Part shown: piece by piece, positions 46,740-56,990 of the stretch
How the letters are laid out: each line of letters begins with the position of its first letter
How positions within the stretch are numbered: the stretch's first letter is position 1
Source of the DNA: Omphiscola glabra
Lineage: Eukaryota; Mollusca; Gastropoda; Lymnaeidae
Direction of reading: 5' to 3'
Assembly: GCA_964017045.1 (NCBI GenBank)
Contig: OZ024794.1
Location: 28,521,315 to 28,585,314 of the forward strand
DNA length: 64,000 nt
Program-made: the position numbers and the translations under genes
Notes under the pieces: generated by a model
The model's database searches: none
Seen by the model: the letters and a program-made list of their open reading frames with translations, nothing else
What the model was told of the DNA's origin: nothing

Positions 46740-47520
46740 GCTAGCGTTATAGGAGAATTATTAAGACGACTACCGTATATATTTTGAGCTTGGTGACAAG
46801 ACTGAGAACCCTTCGCCCCCAAACACTCCTGCGGAGCCTTCCAATTGTAGCGATTGCTTTGGAAATTTGGTTATTGATCTCATCATCTATTGTGACTGAC
46901 CCGAAGAGGGTGCTGCGCAAATATGTGAATTTTTCTACTGCTTGGAGATTATGTCCTTCCATTGATATTTTAGGTTCTTGTCATAGGCCTTAGTAAAGCG
47001 ATCAGGTATTCGCTGCATTCTCAGTTCCGATATTGCTTTTAGGGCACAGTCATTAGCAAACAAGAGGTCTCGAATAACCGTTTCTTCAACTTTCGCAATG
47101 GCCTGCAGTCTCCGAAGATTAAATAGACATACGTCTGTCCTGCATCTTTCTTGGAATGCCATCATTATTGTCAAGAAACGCATCAGTCAGTATTGCTGAG
47201 AACACCATGCTATAAAGTGTTTGGGCTAGAACACAGCCTTGCTTTACTACATTTGTTACAGGAAAAGCCACATACTCATCTTCAGAATCCATCAGACTGG
47301 CTATCGTAACATAATGGAGATACTATTGTAAAAAATCTACTCGGGCAGCCAAATTCCTCCATTACCTTCAATCAGCCATTTCTACTGACTGAATCAAATG
47401 CACTGGTCAGATCAACAAAGGTGATGAACAGGATGCTATGTTGCTCTTGCCATTTTTCTGGAGCTGGTGTGCAGCAAATATCATGTCAGCTGCGCCCCGT
47501 ATATATATGTATTTATTTAT
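46740..47520 (-). mobile_element. LINE reverse-transcriptase relic
   Basis: Minus-strand fragments in order: LFITFVDLTSAFDSVSR (palm), CVLAQTLYSMVFSAI-like, [16 protein letters not shown] (the catalytic F-A-D-D box with the first D changed to N), [15 protein letters not shown] and ATIGRLRRSVWGRRV. These are the ordered RT motifs of an RTE/BovB-like LINE. The lost catalytic Asp and frameshifts show it is dead. Confidence 0.85.
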
Positions 47521-48093
47521 AATGTTACCTTTAATTATTGTCATTTCTTAACCTGTTCTATTGATAAAGGCGTTTGTCGTATTGATTAAATTTGCATTTT
47601 GCTTTGAATCGTACAGGCTTGCATATTATATTGTTTTATATTGTTTTATTTATACAAACTGCGTCCACTTAATCTACTTAAAAATTTTATAGCATCTCAA
47701 AGTCTCTTATAGTTATATATTTAATTAAAACAATTCGAGATTCTAGTTTCCAACAAGGACATTCACGTATTATATCATTGGTTTCCAAGATGGCTTAAAC
47801 GTAGGCCATCTCGCTGGTCCTATTTTTTATGCGGCCCGGGGGGGGGGGGGGGGGGGGGGGGGTGCGCCTGCCCATCAAAACGACAGTAAACATAAGTATC
47901 ATAAGTGAATCGGTATTTTGTTCTTTACTTAAGCTTTCTGTAAGATGTACACGCATGTATGAAATCAGCACTCATCGGCAATTCTATGTAATTTGTAATA
48001 TGATGATGAGGGTAAAAGACAATAAGCAGCATGTTAAAAGCAATGATACCTGACCGTCTAATTTAGCTACTATTTAATACTATTGCTAGTTCA
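47521..48093. other. intron sequence with a long poly-G run
   Basis: AT-rich apart from an uninterrupted run of about 24 G at 47839-47862 preceded by GCGGCCC. No exon supported. Confidence 0.5.
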
Positions 48094-48370
48094 ATGGCAT
48101 GTATGGAGTTCAATCACCGCCAAAGCCCAGTCAAGCAAAAACATCACCAGCACCCCGGGTGGATGGGACTCGTTAACCTTGGACGGCAACTCATCTTAGA
48201 GAAGGCAACTCTGAATTCAAACTCCGGAGATCGAGCCCCCCGAAATGAAACAATGAAACATTCCGACAACTCCTGCGACGCCACTAGTGCCAAGCTGTAT
48301 CAACCACATGGTGATCCCGTGGCGTTGAGAGAGGCGATTTGCTGTTGGGAACGATCGTAACATGACTTTC
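48094..48370 (+). other. 88-codon open frame, probable repeat relic
   Basis: A plus-strand frame reads HPGWMGLVNLGRQLILEKAT, NSGDRAPRNETMKHSDNSCD, KLYQPHGDPVALREAICCWE. It has the feel of a dispersed repeat's leader region and ends next to a CATACATACATA/TA microsatellite. I cannot assign a class. Confidence 0.3.
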
Positions 48371-48451
48371 TCGAGAAGCTGACCTGTAAACCAAGACTGT
48401 TTGCAGATGACAAGGCGAAGGGCATAACGATTGCCAACAGTACTGACCAGT

Positions 48452-48484
48452 ACATGCATACATACATACATACAGATATTCATT

Positions 48485-48543
<59 letters not shown>
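48452..48543. repeat. CATA then TA microsatellite
   Basis: (CATA)n followed by a pure TA run of about 50 bp, as at the ends of the Helentron-like repeats in this window. Confidence 0.9.
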
Positions 48544-48546
<3 letters not shown>

Positions 48547-48686
48547 TGACATGGTTTTTACAGTGCCAGGGTGTCCTGATCAGATTAGATCTAGCCTGAT
48601 TCTTGGAGACCTCATTTAAAGATCTTATTTATAATTGTAATAATATGTACCAAGAGTCCTGCTAAACTACTAGAAAAACAACTTAC

Positions 48687-51174
48687 CGGCAGAGTGGCTG
48701 CTTCGCCTAGTGTCGGACATCTCTCCGCCGTCTTGTCTTTCGTTGTCTACGTAATCCTGAATTTGGAAACTGAGCTTCCTCCGCTTGTCAACGCTCTCTC
48801 TGTGGTGCTCGTTCCGCCCGCCTTTCTTTTCGCCATTTTTAAAGATGAAGCTCATCCCGGACTCTTTAACGTTTACATGATCATCTTCATCTTCGATCTT
48901 TTCCGGGGGGCTTGCCGAAGACGCATTTCGGGATGTCTCGGCTGTGAAGCTAAGTTTTCGTTTCCTCTTATCTCTCGACGCGTCCTTGTTGGACATCTTG
49001 TGGTGAGAACTGCGATGGGATAGCCTTGGCTCTTTTGAATATCTCCTGGCGTTATCGCCTGAAGTGAGACTTCTTCTTCTCTCCACTGTGGCGCCGACAT
49101 CCATCCGCGAGGCTTTTGCACTGTCGACGTCTGGTACACTTACCAGTTCCAAGGGTATTTTTTTGTTCGAATACTTGCAGATGCATTCATTTTCGCTGTC
49201 GTCGCTGCTCTCGTTATCCTCCTCGTCTTGAACATAAACCGTGCGCTGCGTTTGAACCGTTTTGTTGCACCTGTCACAAGATGGCCTCAATGCATGACAG
49301 CTGGATTCGCCCTGCCTCTCGCAACCGCACTCCCTTATTGAAGTCGAGCAATCGCGGGTCACCGGGTAAGATGTGACACTCTTACAGTTGGAAGGATCAC
49401 AACCCTTGGTCCCGTTTGCTGCGTCTGGGATCTCGCACTTTTCCTTGCAGCACCCGACGCAAGACGGAGCGCTCACCTGGTGACTGGAAGACCCGTAACT
49501 CTGAAAAGTGAGTCCCATATCGGGGTCCGGGATCGCCTTGCTATAAAAATATAAGTATTCCTTGAAATAGGTTTGCTCTTGGCCTTTGAGCTCAGGACCA
49601 GGGGTCAGCAAAGCCGAGTCGTTGATGACCTTCCTCACGTTCACGTTGAAGATCTTGTTGAGGTAATCCACTAACCGCTCATCCACAAATCCGTTGCCGT
49701 CGATGCCCGGAACGAATCTGCCGCTTTCACTGTACATCTTTGCCACGGTGAACATGTTGACCAATCTCAGGTATTGTTTGAACTGTTGTTCTAGCAGGGC
49801 AAACGCATTGACGTCCATGTCTTCAAACTGAAAGTCGAGCAGGGACTGCTTCGTGTAATAGTCTCTGTACAGCTCTATATAATTGTGGAAATTCTCCGTA
49901 TCTTTGAACTCCGGACGGTTTATGGCGCATTCATTAATCACGTACCTCACGTCCGTGTGCTGGTTTTTGTCTTGAAGAAAGTCCACGAACTTCTCTTCGA
50001 CGAAACCTTCTTTGTCAACACCGGGAACTTTCAAGCCGGCCTCACTCGCAAATTTCGCGGCGCTGAACACTGTGTACAATTCAGAGCTGTTTAGTTTGAC
50101 CGGACCACCGAGGCTGACCCGCGCATTGTTACCCGCCACACTTTCAAAACTTTCACGGAGGGTGCGCCGCTGAGACCCGCTTAGCTCTCCTCCATCTAAG
50201 AGGTTGCCCCTGTCTTGTCTGCTACCAAATGTCCAGGACTTCTTTCCATGGCTGCTGCTCGACGCCCGAGCTTCTTTGCTGGAATTTTTTATGATGCGAA
50301 AATTCTTATAGAGTCTAAGTAGGTCTTTAAAGTCTCTCTCCACGAGCGCGTTGAATTTCACGATCCCGCCAGAGCTGACGCCTCCTTCAGCCAACGTCAG
50401 GTTGACGTCGTCGTCGCTAAAGGCACTCTGCTCAAGTTGCTCTCTGAAATCGTCGACCACGTTGCCGCTAAAATCGGTTGTTGGCACATCTAATTTTCTC
50501 GAGAAAGAGTAGACAGCCAGTCTCCCGAAGTCCACCGCGACATCGCCGTTGAAATCGGCCCGAGTCAGATTCGAGATTTCGTCTTGCTTTATTTGATCTA
50601 CAAAGTCGTCGACCACACTGCCGCTGAAGTCGTGAACACTTCTCATCATATTCTCATAAAAATCCACCGTCGCATCTCCGCTGAAATCAGCGGTGCTGGC
50701 CTTTCTCGAACCTGTACCCTGAAAGACATCCTTAAAGTCATCCCGCACGTTCCCGGTAAAGTCATGTCGAGACCGGGTCGCCTCACTTCTCTCCGTGTTC
50801 GACGGCAGACTATCGATGTTGCTAAAGAGCTGTCCGCTCTCCGTGTTTTCCTCCTCCGACGGCTCTTCGACCTTGACTTTCTTCTTCTTGGATTTATTCC
50901 CCACTGCTGATTTCTTGCTCGCCTTGGACGTTTTTTCGGACTCGCCTTCTGGTCCCATGTCTTCGCTGCTGTCAGCAAAGTAATCGTCATCAAACTCGTG
51001 CTTACAGATAATGGATGTAGAAGGATCATAGGTCTGCGACAAAACTTCGATTTTCTTTAATGCTGTCTGGCTCTTGGCGCTGCTGCCCAAAACATCGCTT
51101 TCCTTTTGGATTGCGGGCTGGCTCTTGCGATGCGTGTACTTGTTCACTCCTTGGATGTTACTCGCTTTTCTCAT
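48687..51174 (-). CDS. main gene, exon 1 (start codon; repeat and helical domains)
   Basis: ATG at 51174 follows an in-frame TGA at 51205-51207, and the exon ends at the strong donor GCCG-GTAAGT in phase 1. The 829 full codons show these parts. Residues 1-136 are charged and Ser-rich. Residues 137-245 hold five copies of [HAT]DF-x-G-x4-DF (e.g. HDFSGSVVDDF), plus a weaker sixth at 273-284. Residues 363-452 and 464-557 are two copies of a predicted helical domain with V-P-G-x-D-x-x-G-F-V-[DE]-E then V-[RK]-x-V-I-N; a partial third copy lies at about 280-300. Residues 572-670 are Cys-rich (SCVGCCKEKC, RECGCERQG, CDRCNK). The rest is basic and Ser-rich (RRRSLTSG, KRKRKLSF). There is no signal peptide or membrane segment. 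GSRKAS at 155-160 recurs throughout exon 2. The family is unknown to me. Confidence 0.8.
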
Positions 51175-51479
51175 TCCAACTCTCGCCCCATGGGCTCCTC
51201 TACCTCATGAGACCAGTATTTGCCCATGTTCGTGTATATCTTTTCACATGTGGAAATATTTTTTGTGACGCTAGAAAATTACTGAATGGACGGCAAGTGG
51301 TCTGCACAACAACTCATCGGACGCAACAAAAGATGGTCAAGTTGACTGATGCCATACAACAACCTTTGAAAGAGGCGTCGTTTTCTTAAACGTAATTCAT
51401 GTCATATTTTTACCTGCCAAAAATTTAAAGAGAATTATATTACGGTGCATGTAACTCTTCGTATCATGTTACTTTTTGT
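51175..51479. promoter_or_regulatory. 5' flank of the main gene
   Basis: The sequence upstream of the ATG at 51174 (minus strand) must hold the 5' UTR or promoter if exon 1 is first. I see no clear TATA or initiator motif. In-frame stops exclude a longer coding start here, although a non-coding upstream exon remains possible. Confidence 0.3.
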
Positions 51480-51487
51480 ATTGATGT

Positions 51488-51755
51488 GAGATATGTAGCT
51501 ATTAGAGGCAGTCTTTTGGCTATTGATATCAGATATGTAGCAGGTAGGGGCAGCCTTTTGGCTATTGATACAGATATGTAGCAGGTAGAGGTAGCCTTTT
51601 GGCTATTGATACAGATATGTAGCAGGTAGGGGCAGCCTTTTGGCTATTGATATCAGATATGTAGCAAGTAGGTGCAGCCTTTTGGCTATTGATACAGATA
51701 TGTAGCAAGTATGTGCAGCCTTTAAGCTATTGATATCAGATGTGTAGCAAGTAGG
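51488..51755. repeat. 41-bp minisatellite upstream of the main gene
   Basis: About six copies of a unit with core TTTTGGCTATTGATACAGAT, alternating TGATACAGAT and TGATATCAGAT versions. It lies about 310 bp upstream of the exon 1 ATG. Confidence 0.92.
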
Positions 51756-52949
51756 TGAAAGATGTTGGCAATTGGGGCCAGTTGTTTTTTTTATTACAAA
51801 GACGAGTACAGTTTACAGTTTAAAGATACATTTGACAATTCGCGAGAATACATCAGAACATGACAGATTGAATAGAGGAGAGCTGCAAGAGAGGATTAGG
51901 TCACGTGAATCAAATCACGCTAGTCCCATTTATTTACTATATTATATGTTACGAGCAAAGCGTAAAATCAAATCATAAACACACCTTTCTTACAAGGGAT
52001 CCCACAGAATGCAGCCGATCGTTGTAGGCAAATATGTCAAATCAGCGAACAGAAGTAAAGGATGTGTATACTTATACAGCACCGCCGTGCCAGGGCGTAC
52101 TCGATATTTTTTTTTGTTTAAAGTGTAAACCAGCTACACCCCCCTACCTAAAACCGGCTCTTAATATGAAAAGAAAACGTGTTAATTGTTATTTTACTTG
52201 GAGTCACTTACCACTAATACCATATCTACTACGCTTAGCATATAAAAAGACAGCCCTCTTAGACCGATTGATGAAAAGATAGGATGATATGATTTGACAA
52301 AATAACCGAAAACATAGTTAGCCTCTTACAGGAAGGATTCGTTACTGCTCGGTATTGCTAGGATTAAAATAAACTGTTCAAGAATCGTGAATTTCACACA
52401 ATCCTGGTAACTTACACAGAGGGCTTAGTTAATATTTATAATGTCGAAATCCCTTGTGGACATATCATACTGAAACTCGACACTTTGCAGGTAACATATA
52501 CAATGTTCATTAAAAAAATTTTAGAGGGATATGTATTAGACTTGATTGATTTATCATGAATGTACCATAATATGTGTTTTGATTTAAGATAAATCTGTTA
52601 TTCTGTCTTCGCGTGGCTTAATTAATACATACACTATCCTATCGCTAAGCCAAATGAGCAGTTTGTGGTCAGTAGGCTAAACCCGGTGAGAAAGTTGTGG
52701 TCAGTAGACAACCACCCCAAGTGGGCAGTTTTGGGGCTGTGGACGTGTTTTTTTTTTAAACATGTCCGGATTTTGTTATTAAAACATATCTGTCGGCGAG
52801 AGTGATGTACCCTGCGTGTGCCATTGGTATGAGGCGCCAAATATTTAAGTTCATTTCCGTTTTCCACAAATTCAGCTTTGTGCTTCCTCTACTCAGTTAT
52901 TACAAATAGGTATTTGTAAATATGTTCTTTTTTTAAATTTAAAAACCTT
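51756..52949. other. intergenic, no gene supported
   Basis: AT-rich. Short frames (51772-51978, 52034-52282, minus 52634-52867) have no domains or splice context. A local AGTTGTGGTCAGTAG duplication lies at 52660-52715. Confidence 0.35.
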
Positions 52950-53886
52950 ATTTCTCACATCTGTCGCTCTGCGTACACCGCTATCCGTGAGAAATTTTTA
53001 AAATTTAAAAAAAAAAAAAAATTTAGTTTTTCTAAAGATAATTTGAACATAAATAGTTTAACAAGTTATGTTTAGGCTTGAAAAGAAAATACAGCAAATA
53101 TATTATTAGGTGGTTTTATGTAGCGAATTATCCCGGCCTACGGCTAGGCTCACTGCGCTTCACATAAAAATTAACCATTACAGAAACGTATACATTTAAA
53201 AACAACAATTGGTGAAAAGCTTGACCTCACCCACCCCGGTACTATCTACCACTGTCTAGCCGTGGACAGCACCCAGCAGAATCATGCGTTGTTTATAGGT
53301 CAGATTGGGGTAAGAATGAGTCGGTATAGTACAGTTTGAAGATATGTGTCTTGAGGGACGTTTTGAAGGCTGTGATGGTCATTATATTGCGGATGTTTAA
53401 TGGGAGAGAGTTCCATTGTTTTGGGGCACAGAAAGAGAAAGATCGTTCACCTTTATGTTTTAGTGCGTGTTCTGGGAACAGAAAGAGTATGCGTGTTTGC
53501 GGAGGAACGAAGTTTTCGGAGGGGTGAATATACAGTAAGAATTTCAGTAAATTAGGAACGGCAGGAATCAGAGAAAAAGTTGTGGCAGAGAACAGACAGC
53601 TTGCAATCAATGCGTGCCTATATCAGGAGCCTATCAAGTGAGTGAAGTAGTGGAGTGACGTGGTCACGTTTCTTTGCCTTTAGAACAAACCTAGCAGCTG
53701 AGTTTTGAACTTTCTGCAGTTTTTCTATGAAATGTTTTGGGGACCCTGACAGAAGAGGGTTACAATTTTCAAGACAAGAGAGAGCTAGAGCGTAGACTAG
53801 TGCTTCTGTTGCGCTGACTGTGTGGTAGTGGCGGTGAGACTGATCTCACGGATAGCGGTGTACGCAGAGCGACAGATGTGAGAAAT
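52950..53886 (-). mobile_element. LINE relic bracketed by a 43-bp perfect inverted repeat
   Basis: Minus-strand frames read HICRSAYTAIREIS, YALALSCLENCNPLLSGSP, EKLQKVQNSAARFVLKAKKR, DHVTPLLHSLD, ENFVPPQTRILFLFPEH and RSFSFCAPKQWNSLPLNIR. This is a standard LINE RT C-terminus. The 43-bp segment coding HICRSAYTAIRE (53844-53886) also occurs inverted at 52950-52992, with no mismatch. A GC-richer block (53130-53280) lies between. Confidence 0.85.
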
Positions 53887-54955
53887 ATGGTTATTGGGGT
53901 TGTCATTTCTAAAACCGGAAAACGTAACGTTATGTTTCTATTTGTTAGATAAGATTTTCGTAAAACGTGGCTGCTACCAATTTATTTCGGCATATATGTA
54001 TATATTACTTTATATAGCAATAACGATTTGTTTGTACAAATATTCCGTTAAGTAAACTTGTTAACAAGTTTTAGTCTAGGTTATGACCCACTACATTAAC
54101 TAACATTAACATAGGAGTACCGAAAAGCTACTGAGAGGTTGGCCAAACTGAATACCCGGATGTTTTTAAAAAAATATTTTTGCCATTTAGGAGATTGGCC
54201 CAACTGATTTTCTATTAATAGATTTCCGCTATTCCATAACAAACCCCATTAAAAGGACGTTTCGCAATAGAAAGTATTTCTGCGTGGTAACGTTTATTTA
54301 GTTATCGTCTCCAACTTGCAAGACTTGTGAGACTCACAGCCCCTTCTTCTCACCAAGTTTCCTCCTGACGTAACTGTCTAATGGGTGTCAAATAGGCGAT
54401 AACACTCTTTTTCCTTTCCGATGGGACTGATGATAATTATACCCTGCTTACGTTAATCACCGGGTGTTTTTTTTTTTCTCACAACCCAAACAAATTATTA
54501 TTCAATGAATTAATGACACATTAAAATGCATAAATTGTCCATAATAGACTGCATGGATATGAAATGTTTATCCCCGAAACCACGTCGACGAACCTTGCGT
54601 GAACTGTCTACATTTGGCGAATCGTGCATCGGTCAGCTTCTAGATGAAGTTACTTTTATGCCTCATTTCTTGGGAAACACCTTGCAAACATCCGGCGAAA
54701 ACCTCGGATTGCAACCAAGGGAAGTTACTGGGTAATTTCAATGCGGGAAGCTTCAAGGATCACCTTATCACCCACAAAATATGGACAGATAGACCAGAAA
54801 TCTTCTTACGGCTAACGCAAAAGGAATACTGATTTTAAATTAATCCCATCCCCTCTCCTCTCCCCCGAACTTGACAAATCTTAGATTAGCACATCGCGCC
54901 ATAATTTAAATTTGTTTTGCTCCTCTTTTCATTTAATTGGCATGAGCTTTGAAAG
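53887..54955. other. intergenic, no gene supported
   Basis: A plus-strand frame at 54526-54735 (PKPRRRTLRELSTFGESC) is non-repetitive and followed by a possible donor (CTGG-GTAATT), but there is no acceptor or partner I can support. Confidence 0.3.
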
Positions 54956-55142
54956 CAGTGACGTAGTTGAGATATTTGCGCCAGGCGCGATTCAAGCGCC
55001 CCCCCCCCCCCCCACACCTTTTTTTTTCTTCCTTACCCATAAAAACCCCGAACATTTAGCCGAATATGCCACCCTTCAATATAAAAAAAAAAGTTCGACC
55101 CTGAGCGGGCTCCCCTTCTTCAACCCGGTTCATACGCCACTG
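54956..55142. mobile_element. hAT-like MITE (CAGTGACGTAG type)
   Basis: Ends CAGTGACGTAGTTGAG and CGGTTCATACGCCACTG form loose inverted termini. The flanks TTTGAAAG and GTTGTAAG match at 6 of 8, an aged hAT duplication. A 14-nt C run lies inside. Confidence 0.6.
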
Positions 55143-55795
55143 GTTGTAAGAACGCTTTACATTCTCAGTGTCCAGCACATTTCAAAATTTTGCATGCATC
55201 TTTATATCGATTCGCATATTGATCTAAATATGAGCAGTTCGACTCTGAAATATAAATAGAGGAAATATTTTCATAATAATTTTACTTTTACGTAGAAATG
55301 TACAATGATTTTTCTTGTCTTTCCGGTCCAGCGAAGCAAAATTATGGCAACTTGTGTGTAGCTATTTTTTCAGTACACATCCTTGAAATAGAAACACATT
55401 CACAATTTTCACATGGCCTTGCATAATAAAAAGGGCTTGCTAAAAAATAAATAATTAAAAGCTAAGTGTTTGCAATGCAAATAGTTTTGCAGTACATTAG
55501 CTTATATAGGTTTTTATTAACTTTAAATTATTTGTAAGACATTTATAACTAAACATTTAATTCTTATAGGTAGAATTTCTGCAGCGTTAAACCTTGGTCC
55601 CGAGTTTTCAAAACTTTAATGAATGTTTAAACGTTTTAAACGCAATTCCAACTCTTTTCGTAGCTTCTTCTCGGACTTGAGTAAGTTTCCGACACTTTGA
55701 GATAATTTTATTTTATTTATTTCTCCTCCCCGTCTTATTTGTCTTGCTTCCAAGTAGTTGTCCTGTCGCCGGTCGTCCGATGTTTTGTATCGTAT
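55143..55795. other. AT-rich intergenic, nothing seen
   Basis: No exon, repeat array or element end recognised. Confidence 0.4.
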
Positions 55796-56087
55796 CCGGA
55801 AATTTGATCGAAAGAAATTTGGTCGACTGAAAATTGATCGACGGAAATTTGATCGAACGGAAATTTGGTTCGAATCGTTTTTTTTAATTTATACGTTAAA
55901 ATTTTGCTTCAAATATCTTTTTGAACGCATTATTTTGTTTTACTATATAGTATAGTGCGTTCAAAAAGAAATTTGAAGCAAAATTTTAACGTATAAATTA
56001 AAAAAACGATTCGACCGAATTTCCGTTCGATCAATTTACCGTCGATCAATTTTCCGTCGACAAATTTTCTTTCGATCAAATTTCCGG
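55796..56087. mobile_element. fold-back element, CCGGAAATTTGATCGA family (copy 2)
   Basis: A near-complete palindrome of about 292 bp. CCGGAAATTTGATCGAAAG at the left pairs with CTTTCGATCAAATTTCCGG at the right, and the arms continue through TTATACGTTAAAATTTTGCT and TTTTTGAACGCA to a short TATAG centre. It is longer and better preserved than the copy at 45967 and inverted relative to it. Confidence 0.9.
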
Positions 56088-56183
56088 TAACCGTTTTATA
56101 TTAACTTTCTCCTCCCTCTCTCAAGTTTCCTCTTACATTGTATTCTTTAATTCCTTTTCGTCAACAACTTCACTACAGTCTCC

Positions 56184-56505
56184 CCTACATTATTTCTTCT
56201 CTTTTCAACATCTTGACCACAGTCTCCACTACATTATTTCTTCTCTTTTCAACATCTTGACCACAGTCTCCACTACATTATTTCTTCTCTTTTCAACATC
56301 TTGACCACAGTCTCCACTACATTATTTCTTCTCTTTTCAACATCTTGACCACAGTCTCCACTACATTATTTCTTCTCTTTTCAACATCTTGACCACAGTC
56401 TCCACTACATTATTTCTTCTCTTTTCAACATCTTGACCACAGTCTCCACTACATTATTTCTTCTCTTTTCAACATCTTGACCACAGTCTCCACTACATTA
56501 TTTCA
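56184..56505. repeat. 44-bp minisatellite, 7+ copies, almost invariant
   Basis: The unit core TTCTTCTCTTTTCAACATCT is repeated with virtually no differences between copies, which implies very recent expansion or strong homogenisation. It lies just downstream of the candidate last exon at 56555-56695. Confidence 0.95.
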
Positions 56506-56554
56506 TTTAACAAGACTGTGCTGAGAACACAATTTTAAAAAGAACAAGATATAT

Positions 56555-56695
56555 ACATTTCACTTCGTTTGTTTTATTTGAAGCGTCAAGTATTTTGCCA
56601 TGACAGTATAGTCCTCGTCAAAACTAATCCGACGTATGGCCATGGGCGTGTCTGGATACGTTTCTCGTAGGGTGGTGGGTGTCATCACTTGAAGC
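56555..56695 (-). CDS. candidate terminal exon (of the cystatin-like gene?)
   Basis: The acceptor GTTCATCTCTGCAG and an AATAAA at 56573-56578 bound a plausible last exon. Read in phase 0, which matches the donor phase of the exon at 62754-62807, it gives ASSDDTHHPTRNVSR then HAHGHTSD and a stop at 56624-56626. A second frame gives a longer, very protein-like tail (LQVMTPTTLRETYPDTPMAI, then RRISFDEDYTVMAKYLTLQI) but its stop falls after the AATAAA, making it less likely. Linkage to the exon 6 kb upstream is an inference, and a middle exon may be missing. Confidence 0.33.
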
Positions 56696-56759
56696 CTGCA
56701 GAGATGAACAAGTTGTTATTTATACTAGATGGTTGAGTCGATTTAAATTCATTATTTGG

Positions 56760-56990
56760 AAAAGGCTCTATTTCCAATAATCTCTATAGTAAAGGCTCTA
56801 TTTCCATTAATCTACAGTAAAGGCTCTATTTCTATTAATCTACAGTAAAGGCTCTATTTCCATTAATCTATAGTAAAGGCTCTATTTCCATTAATCTATA
56901 GTAAAGGCTCTATTTCCATTAATCTATAGTAAAGGCTCTATTTCCATTAATCTATAGTAAAGGCTCTATTTCCATTAATCTATAGTAATC
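56760..56990. repeat. 28-bp minisatellite, 8 copies
   Basis: GGCTCTATTTCCATTAATCT plus ATAGTAAA repeated eight times, nearly invariant, about 65 bp upstream of the candidate terminal exon's acceptor on the minus strand. Confidence 0.94.

Noticed and set aside
48094..48370. Gene on the plus strand within intron 1
   Set aside because: No splice sites or domain; composition and flanking microsatellite suggest a repeat relic, so it is listed only as a low-confidence feature.
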